A stretch of DNA of 64,000 nt from Phyllobacterium sp. OV277. Its GTDB lineage: Bacteria; Pseudomonadota; Alphaproteobacteria; Rhizobiales; Rhizobiaceae. The position numbers and the translations under genes are program-made. Where the stretch lies: positions 62,001 through 126,000 of the forward strand of contig NZ_FNIY01000009.1 of NCBI RefSeq assembly GCF_900104355.1, written 5' to 3'. Shown one piece after another: positions 9,318 to 17,670 of the stretch. Each line of letters starts with the position of its first letter. Position 1 is the stretch's first letter. Below the pieces are notes generated by a model, which saw nothing but the letters and a program-made list of their open reading frames with translations, was not told the DNA's origin and did not search any database.

Positions 9318-9374
9318 GATCCATCTCCCGTTGCGGCGAGATAATCATCTGGAAGGCGGGACAAAAAGTGATAT

Positions 9375-9387
9375 GTTTTTTCAAAAC
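9375..9387. promoter_or_regulatory. Small palindrome in the LysR/M20 divergent gap
   Basis: GTTTT, a 3-base spacer and AAAAC lie in the 108-base gap between the two divergent starts. LysR regulators usually bind interrupted palindromes of this size, so it is a candidate operator. No other evidence. Confidence 0.3.
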
Positions 9388-9425
9388 GTGCAAATTCTAT
9401 TCACCTCATCATTGGAATCCCGTTC

Positions 9426-10316
9426 ATGCGCATTCCCTCCACGCAAGCCCTGCGGTCCCTTGAAAGCTTTGCCCGGCATGGCAGCGTCTGGCGTGCGGCG
9501 GATGAGCTGCATCTCACCCGCAGTGCCGTCAGCCATCAATTGCGCCTGCTGGAGCGCGATCTCGGCTTTGAACTGTTGCAGCGCGATGGCAAAGGTGTCG
9601 CCCTTACCCCGCGCGGGCGCAAATATGCCAATGATGTGCGCAAGGCGCTGATTGTCATTGACGATGCCGGTGGCAGGCAAAATCCTGCCGGTGTGGGCGG
9701 TTCGCTGTGCATCAGTTCGACGGCGGGCTTTGCCTCGCTGTGGCTGTGTACCCACATTACCGAGTTTCAGGAGAAATATCCTGAGGTATCGCTGCGCATC
9801 GTCACCCCGCGCAAACTGGATGATGTGACGGATTCCTCTGTCGATATTTTTATAGCCTTCGGCGACGGCAACTGGCCCAACCGCGCGGTGGAACTGCTGT
9901 GTGAGGTGGAGTTCACGCCACTATGCAGCCCCGTCCTGCTCAACAAAATCGGTGGCATCGCCGAACCAAAAGACCTGTTACGCGCGCCCCTCCTGCATCT
10001 GGGCGATTTTGAGGATTGGACCCGCTGGATGGCGCTGGCCAATGTAGAAAACCCTGATTCCGAGCGCGGCATCATCTTTTCCGACATGAATCTTGTCTAT
10101 TCGGCTGCCATTACGGCGCAGGGTGTCGCCATGGGCGATGAACTCACCTGCCGCAAAGCCATGAAGGCAGGTCAACTCATCCGTCCGTTTGACCTTGGCA
10201 TCAAGTCGCCGAAATCCTATTTCCTCGTCGCGGATTTCGCCAAAGTTGAGCATCCTGCCCAGTTGGCGTTCACGGAATGGCTGAAATCGCGCCTGTCGCA
10301 AACACGCAACGCTTAG
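9426..10316 (+). CDS. LysR family regulator, GcvA-like
   Basis: 296-residue LysR-type activator/repressor. The N-terminal winged helix-turn-helix is at residues about 6-60 (RHGSVWRAADELHLTRSAVSH), followed by the two-lobe effector domain. The sequence is of the GcvA/AmpR type. It is divergent from the M20 gene and in line with the ABC importer genes 126 bases downstream, so it may control either or both. Effector unknown. Confidence 0.88.
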   Translation: MRIPSTQALRSLESFARHGSVWRAADELHLTRSAVSHQLRLLERDLGFELLQRDGKGVALTPRGRKYANDVRKALIVIDDAGGRQNPAGVGGSLCISSTAGFASLWLCTHITEFQEKYPEVSLRIVTPRKLDDVTDSSVDIFIAFGDGNWPNRAVELLCEVEFTPLCSPVLLNKIGGIAEPKDLLRAPLLHLGDFEDWTRWMALANVENPDSERGIIFSDMNLVYSAAITAQGVAMGDELTCRKAMKAGQLIRPFDLGIKSPKSYFLVADFAKVEHPAQLAFTEWLKSRLSQTRNA

Positions 10317-10442
10317 ACACCCAAACGGTCTTTTCTCATATTGGCGTGAATTTCGTTCACGTATCGCGGCAATATATTTCAATTGTCGTCACCGCAGATT
10401 GTGCCTAGGCTTTCCCAAAAAGCAGGGGAAAGAGGTCTCTCA

Positions 10443-11549
10443 ATGCCTCAAGGCATACAACTGGGCGACGCAAAGGCCGCCGAGATCAAGGCTGTATCCA
10501 TTGGCAAGACATTCGGTGCATTCCGTGCGCTGAAAGACCTGTCGCTCGACATCGGACGCGGCGAGTTTTTGACCCTTCTCGGCCCTTCAGGTTCGGGCAA
10601 GACGACCTTCCTGATGATCCTTGCCGGGTTTACCGCGCCCAGCGAAGGCCGGTTGATGATGGATGGCAAAGACATCACGGATGTGCCTGCCGAAGACCGC
10701 TCCTACGGTATGGTGTTTCAGGGCTATGCGCTGTTTCCGCATCTTAACGTCGAACAGAACATCGCCTTTCCGCTCAAAGTGCGCGGCCGTTCCTCCGCCG
10801 ATATCAAGCGACGGGTCGGCGAGATGATCGAACGCGTTGGTCTTGTGGGGCATGAGAAAAAACTACCAACAAAGCTTTCCGGTGGCCAGCAACAGCGTGT
10901 GGCGCTTGCCCGTGCGCTGGCGTTTGAACCATCGGTGCTTTTGCTGGATGAACCATTCTCCGCGCTCGACAAGAATTTGCGCGAGATGATGCAGGAGGAA
11001 GTCAAACGCCTGCATCAGGAAACCGGCACGACATTTGTTTTCGTCACCCATGATCAGTCTGAAGCGCTGGCCCTCTCCTCGCGGGTTGCGATTTTCAATC
11101 ATGGCGAGTTGTTGCAGGTCGGGCGACCGCAGGACGTCTATGAGCGACCGGCCAATCGTTTTGTGGCGGAGTTTCTCGGCGAGATCAATCTTCTACCGCT
11201 TGGTGCGCTCAGGCTGGATGGCGACAAAGCGGCGGGCCAGTTTGAGGACCGCACGATTGTGCTCAGCCAGACAGGGCCACAAATCGGCCCGAACGCGGTT
11301 GCCGCCGTGCGCCCGGAGCATATGACCATCGCCGCCACGCAGCAAAACCCTGATCATAACGCCATCGCCTGCCGGATCGAGGATGCGACCTATCTCGGCG
11401 CGGTGACCAAATATCACCTGAAAACCCGCACCGGCACATCCATCGCCGTGTCGATGCCAACAGCTGCAACCACAGGCTTTGCCCATCGCTCTGATGTCTG
11501 GGTGTCATGGCCCACAGAACAGGGATTTTTGCTACCGCAGCAAGGATAA
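10443..11549 (+). CDS. Spermidine/putrescine-type ABC importer, ATP-binding subunit
   Basis: 368-residue PotA/CysA-like ATPase: Walker A GPSGSGKTT near residue 44, signature LSGGQQQRVALARAL, Walker B LLLDEPFSALD, and a C-terminal TOBE domain (from about residue 280). The ATG at 10443 follows GGAAAGAGG at good spacing, so it is preferred over an upstream TTG at 10383. It begins a five-gene unit with the binding protein, two permeases and an FAD oxidase. Substrate class is polyamine-like by family; methylated or guanidino amines are equally possible here. Confidence 0.9.
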   Translation: MPQGIQLGDAKAAEIKAVSIGKTFGAFRALKDLSLDIGRGEFLTLLGPSGSGKTTFLMILAGFTAPSEGRLMMDGKDITDVPAEDRSYGMVFQGYALFPHLNVEQNIAFPLKVRGRSSADIKRRVGEMIERVGLVGHEKKLPTKLSGGQQQRVALARALAFEPSVLLLDEPFSALDKNLREMMQEEVKRLHQETGTTFVFVTHDQSEALALSSRVAIFNHGELLQVGRPQDVYERPANRFVAEFLGEINLLPLGALRLDGDKAAGQFEDRTIVLSQTGPQIGPNAVAAVRPEHMTIAATQQNPDHNAIACRIEDATYLGAVTKYHLKTRTGTSIAVSMPTAATTGFAHRSDVWVSWPTEQGFLLPQQG

Positions 11550-11596
11550 GCACACCGCATCCGGAATGTGACAATAACAATCCAAAGGGGAACACA

Positions 11597-12712
11597 ATGG
11601 ATCACGCATTTCAAAAAGACTGTCTGGAAATACTGGCCGACAAGGTGGAACGGGGCGAGATAAGCCGCCGCCGCTTCACCCAGATGGCCGCCATGCTGCT
11701 TGCAGGCGCGCCTGCCCTGCTGCGCTCCAACCGCGCTTTGGCCCAATCAAAAGATCTGGTTCTGGTCAATTGGGGCGGCGATGCCATGACCGCCTATGAC
11801 AAGGCCTATGGTCAGCCATTCGCCAAGGAGAGCGGTATCGCCGTGAAGATGGATGGTTCCGGCCCGACGGAAGGCGCTATTACCGCGCAGTTCAAGAGCG
11901 GTAAACCCAGCTGGGACCTGATGGATATCGATCCCTTCTCCGGTATTACCCTGGGCAAACAGGGCATGCTTGAACCCATCGACTATACTATTGTTGACAA
12001 GAGCAAGATGCGCCCCGGCTTTGGCTGGGATCATGCGGCTTCCACCTATTTCTTCTCCTATATCATTGCCTATGATTCATCGAAATTCGGCGATCAGGTG
12101 CCAACGGGCATGGCGGACTTTTTCGACGTAAAGAAATTTCCCGGTAAACGCTCACTCTACAAATGGGGCTCGGCCATGTGGGAAGCCGCATTGATGGCCG
12201 ATGGTGTCGCTCCGGAAAAGCTCTATCCGCTCGATCTGAAGCGCGCCCATGACAAGCTCGCGGCGTTCAAGGAAAACGTCGTGGCCTATTGGGGTGGCGG
12301 CGCGGAAAGTCAGTCTGTTCTCATGGATGGCGAAGCTTCCATGGCGCTGATCTGGTCAACGCGTGCGCAACTGCTCGAACAGGATTCTGGCGGCAATATC
12401 AAATTTGTCTGGGATCAGGGGCTGATTTCCCCCGGCGCACTGGCTGTGATGAAGAACAATCCCGGCGGCAAGGACAATGCGATGAAGTTTATTGCCAGTG
12501 CCCAGACGCCCGAGCGGCAATTGCAGATGTTCGAACTGCTCGGACAAGGCCCCGCCAATCCGGCCACCGACGCGCTCATTCCGGCAGATAAAAAACGGGT
12601 CAATTGCGTCGATCCGGCCAATATGACCAAGCAAATCCCGCTCAACATGGAATGGTATGCGGAGCACTATGCCTCGGCTTTCGATCAGTACACCAAAGTC
12701 ATCTCGGCGTGA
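11597..12712 (+). CDS. Periplasmic substrate-binding protein, PotD/PotF type, Tat-exported
   Basis: 371-residue binding protein of the polyamine/Fe importer group. The N-terminus carries a twin-arginine signal (SRRRFTQMAAMLLAGAPA, residues about 22-39) ending near ALAQ, so it is probably exported folded. The start ATG at 11597 follows AAAGGGG; an upstream in-frame codon at 11507 would lie inside the ATPase gene. It lies between the ATPase and permease genes, with a hairpin after its stop. Confidence 0.88.
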   Translation: MDHAFQKDCLEILADKVERGEISRRRFTQMAAMLLAGAPALLRSNRALAQSKDLVLVNWGGDAMTAYDKAYGQPFAKESGIAVKMDGSGPTEGAITAQFKSGKPSWDLMDIDPFSGITLGKQGMLEPIDYTIVDKSKMRPGFGWDHAASTYFFSYIIAYDSSKFGDQVPTGMADFFDVKKFPGKRSLYKWGSAMWEAALMADGVAPEKLYPLDLKRAHDKLAAFKENVVAYWGGGAESQSVLMDGEASMALIWSTRAQLLEQDSGGNIKFVWDQGLISPGALAVMKNNPGGKDNAMKFIASAQTPERQLQMFELLGQGPANPATDALIPADKKRVNCVDPANMTKQIPLNMEWYAEHYASAFDQYTKVISA

Positions 12713-12721
12713 TCAAACACA

Positions 12722-12747
12722 GTGCGGAGGTTTTCCAATCTCCGCAC
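12722..12747 (+). terminator. Hairpin between binding-protein and permease genes
   Basis: GTGCGGAG and CTCCGCAC are separated by 10 bases, with no T run after them. Such hairpins after binding-protein genes commonly stabilise the upstream message or reduce read-through into the permease genes, giving more binding protein than permease. The function here is inferred. Confidence 0.5.
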
Positions 12748-12778
12748 GCTCGTATCTGTTTCCAGTAAAGGACTCTGA

Positions 12779-13612
12779 ATGACCGGAAAGTCGGCTGTAC
12801 CCAGAACGATATTGCTGCTTGCGCCGCTGCTGCTGTTTCTCGGGCTCGCTTATGTCGTGCCGTTTCTCGGTGTTATCAGGTGGAGCGTAACGCTGCCCGA
12901 ACCGGGGCTTGGGCAGTACCGTGCAGTGCTGACCGATCCTCTGGTCCAATCCGTCTTCATCCGCACCTTGCGCATTTGTCTCATAGTCACGGCTGCGGCG
13001 CTCGTTATGGCCTATGCCATTGCCTATGTCTGGGTGCGCGGAACACCGACACAGCGCATGCTGGCGGAATTCTGCATTCTCGTGCCATTCTGGATTTCAG
13101 TGCTGACGCGGGCTTTCGGCTGGCTCGCCTTGCTGTCCAATCGCGGCCTGATCAATACATGGCTACAGGCGGCCGGGATTATCAGCGAGCCGCTGGCGCT
13201 TGCCCGCAATGAATTCGGTGTCATCGTCGGCATGACGCATTTTCTCATCCCTTTTGCTGTCTTTCCCATAGCATCCGCCATGCGCAGCATTGATGAGCGC
13301 GTGCTTTTGGCCGCCCGTGGCATGGGCGCATCGCGCAGCCGCATTTTCTGGAGCGTGTTTGTGCCCCTCACCTATGGCGGTCTGATCGGCGCGGCACTGA
13401 TTGTGTTTGTTTTCGCGCTTGGCTTTTTCGTTACTCCGGCCATTCTCGGCGGCGGGCGCAGCGTCATGGTGGCGGAGCTGGTTTATCTCAGGATTTTCCA
13501 AAGCCCCGATTGGGGTCTTGGTGCGGCGATCAGTGTCGTACTTGTGATCTTCATCGGCATCCTGCTCGCCCTGATGCGGCGCTTCATCAAACCCGCGCAT
13601 CTGGTGGGCTAA
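12779..13612 (+). CDS. ABC importer permease, PotB type
   Basis: 277-residue inner-membrane permease with about six hydrophobic segments. The cytoplasmic EAA-type loop that contacts the ATPase is visible near residues 170-200 (ERVLLAARGMGASRSR). The start at 12779 follows AAAGGA. It is separated from the second permease gene by 3 bases and from the binding-protein gene by a 66-base gap with a hairpin. Confidence 0.88.
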   Translation: MTGKSAVPRTILLLAPLLLFLGLAYVVPFLGVIRWSVTLPEPGLGQYRAVLTDPLVQSVFIRTLRICLIVTAAALVMAYAIAYVWVRGTPTQRMLAEFCILVPFWISVLTRAFGWLALLSNRGLINTWLQAAGIISEPLALARNEFGVIVGMTHFLIPFAVFPIASAMRSIDERVLLAARGMGASRSRIFWSVFVPLTYGGLIGAALIVFVFALGFFVTPAILGGGRSVMVAELVYLRIFQSPDWGLGAAISVVLVIFIGILLALMRRFIKPAHLVG

Positions 13613-13615
13613 GCC

Positions 13616-14428
13616 ATGCAATCATCACGCCCCGGTCCGATCCTGCTCATTATCGCCACTGCCGTTGCACTTTTCCTGCTGATGCCGCTTCTGGCTGTGG
13701 TGCCCGTATCGTTCACGCCGCAGCGGTTTTTGTCGATGCCAAATGGCGTGCTGTCGCTGCGGCATTATCAGGCGCTCATCGATAATCCCGCTTGGGGGCA
13801 AAGCGTCTTGCTCAGCCTGCGCATCGGTATTCTCTCCAGCGCCATCGCGACGGTGCTGGCCACCATGTTCGGGCTGGGCATCTGGATGTTTCAACCGCGC
13901 TTCTCCGCGCTGCTGATCGGTTTTGTCCTCCTGCCGCTGATCGTACCGCCCGTGGTATCAGCCATGACGCTGTATTTCCTGATGACTACCCTTTCCGCTT
14001 TCAACAGCTTTATCGGCTATGACACATGGATCGGCGTTGCGCTTGCCCATGCGGTGATGATCACACCCTTTGCCGTGGTTCTTATTCTGGTGGCGCTGTT
14101 TCAGGTGGACCGGCGCATTGACCTTGCCGCGCGTGGTCTTGGCGCGAACCTTACCACGCGCGCCTTTCGCATCATCATTCCCAATATCAAGTTCGGTATT
14201 GCCACCGCGGCGCTGCTTTCCTTTGTGCTGTCGTGGGAGGAGATCGGCGTCACCCTGTTCATCACCAGCGTCAACGCCATTACCCTGCCGCGTCTGATGT
14301 GGATGGGCCTGCGCGACAATATTGATCCTGCCATCGCCGCTATTTCCGTGCTTCTGATCATCGTGACCGCCGTCATTCTGGCTTTAAGGATTTTCATCGA
14401 ACGGCGCGGGGCATCGGAGACGAAATGA
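13616..14428 (+). CDS. ABC importer permease, PotC type
   Basis: 270-residue second permease of the same importer, with about six membrane segments and an EAA loop (DRRIDLAARGLGAN near residue 162). Its TGA overlaps the ATG of the FAD-linked oxidase gene by 4 bases, so the oxidase is probably made together with the importer and acts on the imported compound or its product. Confidence 0.88.
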   Translation: MQSSRPGPILLIIATAVALFLLMPLLAVVPVSFTPQRFLSMPNGVLSLRHYQALIDNPAWGQSVLLSLRIGILSSAIATVLATMFGLGIWMFQPRFSALLIGFVLLPLIVPPVVSAMTLYFLMTTLSAFNSFIGYDTWIGVALAHAVMITPFAVVLILVALFQVDRRIDLAARGLGANLTTRAFRIIIPNIKFGIATAALLSFVLSWEEIGVTLFITSVNAITLPRLMWMGLRDNIDPAIAAISVLLIIVTAVILALRIFIERRGASETK

Positions 14429-15813
14429 CAGCAGATGATATTGTGGCCGCGCTTGAAGCGATTACCGGCGCTGGGGGCGTCAAAACCGGTGAGGCCTTGC
14501 GGACTGTCCATCCCGGTTCCGATGAGCATAATCTCAATGCCGATCTGATGGTCACCCCGCGCACAACGGGTCAGATTGTAGAAATCCTAAAATTTTGCAA
14601 CCAAAACGTTATATCGGTTGTACCCCATGGTGGACGCACCAGTCTTGCCGGTGGTGCTGTGTCGGCCAAAGGCGAAATCATCCTCTCGCTGGGCGCGCTC
14701 AACCGCATTGAATCCATTGAAGCGGCGGCAGGCACTGCCATTGTCCAATGCGGCGTCACACTGCAAGCCGTGCAGGAAGAAGCTGCCAAGGTGAAACTGA
14801 CCACGGGCATCGACATTCCGTCACGCGGCAGTGCCACCATCGGCGGCATGATTTCTACCAATGCGGGCGGCATGGAGGCCTTTCGGCAGGGCGTCATGCG
14901 CCAGCGGGTGCTGGGGCTTGAGGTGGTTTTGCCTGATGGCTCCATTATGAGCGACCTTGCGCAAGTGACCAAGAGCAATGAGGGTTATGATCTGAAACAG
15001 CTCTTCATCGGGGCGGAAGGCACGCTCGGCATTGTCACCCGCGCCGTTATCAAGCTCGCTCCGGTTGATGCGTTCACGGCCACGGCGCTCGTCGCCTGTG
15101 CATCCGCCAGCAAAGCCGTCGCGCTGTTTCAGGCACTGCGGCACAATCGCTCGGTCACTCTCCTGCGCACTGAGTTCATGGGTGAGCGCTATTTCCGCGT
15201 TGCCGTCGAAGCACTCGGACCAGCATCGCTCGCAGCGTTCACCGAGGCACCCGTCTATCTCATTGTGGAGACGGAAGGGCTTGACCAGCAGAGCGCGCAA
15301 TCGACGCTGGAAGACGCGCTGGGTATGGCCATAGAAAATGAACTGGTGCTCGACGCGATCATTGCCCAGAGCGGCAAAGAGCGGAACGACATCTGGAATA
15401 TCCGCGAGGACAGCAATGTCATCACCCGCGCCTACCCGTATGGATACTGGTTCGATATTTCTGTGCCGTTGCAGCATATCGATGCTTATCTCAGGCAGTT
15501 TGAAGCGGGTGTTGCCGCGCTTGGTCCTGATGTAAAAGGCTTTGCCTTCGGACATCTCGGGGATGGCAACCTGCATATTTGTGTCGCCGGGGAGAACGGC
15601 AATCCTGACAAGGACGCGGTTAAATCGGTCGTCTATGCCAATCTGCGTGAGATGGGCGGTTCATTCTCCGCCGAGCACGGAATAGGCCTTGAAAAAAAGC
15701 CGGAACTGCACGCGCTTATTGATCCGGTAAAGCTTTCGCTGATGCGGGCAATCAAGCGGATAATCGATCCACGCAACATCATGAATCCGGGGAAAGTTGT
15801 TGATGTTTCCTAG
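14425..15813 (+). CDS. FAD-linked oxidase (GlcD / D-2-hydroxyacid dehydrogenase type)
   Basis: 462-residue flavoenzyme of the vanillyl-alcohol-oxidase/glycolate oxidase D group. The N-terminal PCMH-type FAD domain shows HGGRTSLAGGA near 71, GSATIGGMISTNAGG near 133-147 and GAEGTLGIV near 196. The C-terminal substrate domain ends with the conserved FGHLGDGNLHI. The family oxidises 2-hydroxy acids such as D-lactate, glycolate or D-2-hydroxyglutarate. Translational overlap with an ABC permease gene is unusual for GlcD-type genes and hints that the substrate comes through that importer. Confidence 0.85.
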   Translation: MTADDIVAALEAITGAGGVKTGEALRTVHPGSDEHNLNADLMVTPRTTGQIVEILKFCNQNVISVVPHGGRTSLAGGAVSAKGEIILSLGALNRIESIEAAAGTAIVQCGVTLQAVQEEAAKVKLTTGIDIPSRGSATIGGMISTNAGGMEAFRQGVMRQRVLGLEVVLPDGSIMSDLAQVTKSNEGYDLKQLFIGAEGTLGIVTRAVIKLAPVDAFTATALVACASASKAVALFQALRHNRSVTLLRTEFMGERYFRVAVEALGPASLAAFTEAPVYLIVETEGLDQQSAQSTLEDALGMAIENELVLDAIIAQSGKERNDIWNIREDSNVITRAYPYGYWFDISVPLQHIDAYLRQFEAGVAALGPDVKGFAFGHLGDGNLHICVAGENGNPDKDAVKSVVYANLREMGGSFSAEHGIGLEKKPELHALIDPVKLSLMRAIKRIIDPRNIMNPGKVVDVS

Positions 15814-15874
15814 CAATACATCTGTTTTGCGTGGTTCGTGGTTGAACATAACAACCATGAGGGAGAACCTCTTC

Positions 15875-15970
15875 CCGTCATCCTCGGGCTTGACCCGAGG
15901 ACCCACGCAAATGACAACAAAACAAGCGCTCCATCTTCATGGGTCCTCGGGTCAAGCCCGAGGATGACGG
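15875..15970. repeat. Paired 31-base hairpin repeats (family 1, copy 2)
   Basis: Units at 15875-15905 and 15940-15970 in head-to-head order, 34 bases apart. The pair is itself enclosed by inverted fragments of the second repeat family (GTGGTTCG... at 15831-15866 and ...CGAACCACG at 16022-16068), so it is a nested structure. The rest of the 471-base gap (16070-16284) shows no gene. Confidence 0.9.
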
Positions 15971-16284
15971 AGATTGGTGGATGTGAGGAGGCAAAATCGG
16001 CGGCGTCTGCGATTAGCGTTGCATCCCCACTCTCCCTCATGGTTGTTATGTCGAACCACGAACCACGCCCCCTCACCCCAAACCACAAAACAACCATGTC
16101 GCAGCCAACAAAGCATGTGGCGCGTTCGGGCTTCTCGACCACCCCATGGGGGGTTATCGTTTGCCCATGGTCCAGCCTTTTTTCTATCGGCATTATCAGG
16201 ACCGGGTGCAGCTTCTGCGTCCGGTGCGTGGGTGGATGACCATCTCCAAGACAGATATCAAAAACCAATAAAAGGGGTTCTCAC

Positions 16285-17286
16285 ATGAAGACATTATTGA
16301 TGAGCGGCGTCATGGCATTCACCCTGCTGGGTGCAGCGGGTGCTGCATCAGCCGCCGAATGCGGCGATGTGACGATTGCCAGCATGAACTGGCAGTCGGC
16401 GGAGGTACTCGCCAATCTCGACAAGATCATTCTCAACCAGGGTTATGGCTGCAATGCCGATATTGTTCAGGGTGATACGATCCCGACGCTGACCTCCATG
16501 ACCGAAAAGGGCCAGCCTGATATCGCCCCTGAAGGCTGGGTGGATTTCATGCGTGATATCCTCGACAAGGCTGTTGCTGATGGCAAGCTTGTTTACACGG
16601 GCAAGTCGTTGTCAGACGGCGGTGTTCAGGGCTGGTGGGTCCCGAAATATCTGGTTGATGCCCATCCTGATATCAAGACCATTGACGATGCGCTGAAACA
16701 TCCGGAACTGTTCCCGGCACCGGAAGATGCATCCAAGGGCGCTGTCTTCAACGGCCCTCCCGGCTGGGGCGGCACATTGGCAACCACCCAGTTCTTCAAA
16801 GCTTATGACGCGGAAAAGAAGGGTTTTACACTGGTTGATACGGGCTCGGCTGCCGGGCTCGATGGTTCTCTCGCCAAAGCCTATGAACGCAAACAGGGCT
16901 GGGTTGGTTACTATTGGGAACCGACTGCCCTTCTCGGCAAATATCAGATGGTCAAGCTCGACCATGGCGTGCCTTTTGACGCCAAAGAGTGGAAGCGCTG
17001 CAACACCGTCGCCGATTGCGCAGACCCGAAGAAGAATGCCTGGGAACTGGCCGAGGTAGATACGGTCGTCACCAAGAAGTTCAGCGAACGTTCCGGTCCT
17101 GTGATGGATTACCTGAAGGCTCGTTCGTGGTCCAACAAGACAGTCAACGAGCTTCTGGCATGGATGACTGACAATCAGGCCACCGGCGAAGATGGCGCGA
17201 AATATTTCCTCAAGAACCACGAGGATATCTGGACCAAATGGGTCAGCGCCGATGTCGCAACGAAGGTAAAAGCTTCGTTGAAGTGA
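16285..17286 (+). CDS. Glycine betaine/proline betaine binding protein (ProX/OpuAC type)
   Basis: 333-residue periplasmic binding protein with a Sec signal (MKTLLMSGVMAFTLLGAAGA, cut near ASA-AEC). The OpuAC-like body shows the expected NWQSAE start and tryptophan-rich segments (GWWVPKY, GPPGWGG, YYWEPTA) of the kind that cage quaternary amines. AAGGGG precedes the start. No permease or ATPase gene is adjacent, so it is an orphan binding protein; the next gene is a betaine-type demethylase. Confidence 0.88.
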   Translation: MKTLLMSGVMAFTLLGAAGAASAAECGDVTIASMNWQSAEVLANLDKIILNQGYGCNADIVQGDTIPTLTSMTEKGQPDIAPEGWVDFMRDILDKAVADGKLVYTGKSLSDGGVQGWWVPKYLVDAHPDIKTIDDALKHPELFPAPEDASKGAVFNGPPGWGGTLATTQFFKAYDAEKKGFTLVDTGSAAGLDGSLAKAYERKQGWVGYYWEPTALLGKYQMVKLDHGVPFDAKEWKRCNTVADCADPKKNAWELAEVDTVVTKKFSERSGPVMDYLKARSWSNKTVNELLAWMTDNQATGEDGAKYFLKNHEDIWTKWVSADVATKVKASLK

Positions 17287-17303
17287 GTAGTGAGTAAGCT
17301 AAG

Positions 17304-17331
17304 CCGCATTTCCCCTTTGGGGGAGATGCGG
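17304..17331 (+). terminator. Hairpin after the binding-protein gene
   Basis: CCGCATTTCCCC, a TTT loop and GGGGGAGATGCGG form a strong stem 17 bases after the stop. There is no clear T run, so it may be a message-stabilising hairpin or a fragment of an intergenic repeat. Confidence 0.45.
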
Positions 17332-17439
17332 TGACTTGGTATGATGCGTGGTTCGATATGATAACCATGAGGAACGTGGGTGGCTGTAATGCTATTCACA
17401 ATGGGTGCAAAACTCCACTCATCGCGGCTCACCCACCTT

Positions 17440-17547
17440 CGTCATCCTCGGGCTTGACCCGAGGACCCATAATTCAAACGTGCTAAATATCTGGATTCAT
17501 CTGATTTCCTTTGCCGTGGGTCCTCGGGTCAAGCCCGAGGATGACGG
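17440..17547. repeat. Paired 30-31-base hairpin repeats (family 1, copy 3)
   Basis: Units at 17440-17469 and 17517-17547, head-to-head, 47 bases apart, in the 384-base gap between convergent genes. Degenerate pieces of the second repeat family flank it (17347-17375 and near 17608-17640). No gene is visible in this gap. Confidence 0.88.
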
Positions 17548-17670
17548 GAGAGGTGGTGGAAGAAAGCCATGTTCTGCATGCAATGCTGGCGATTATCATT
17601 ACGTCCACCCATGTGCCTCACGGGCGTTATGTCGAAGCACACACCGTGCTACTCTCTCAAATAAAACGCA

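Noticed and set aside
15810-16268. Possible protein in the gap before the betaine-binding protein
   Set aside because: The frame is built from two repeat families (LGLDPRTHE and similar text recurs at every repeat pair), so it is not a gene.
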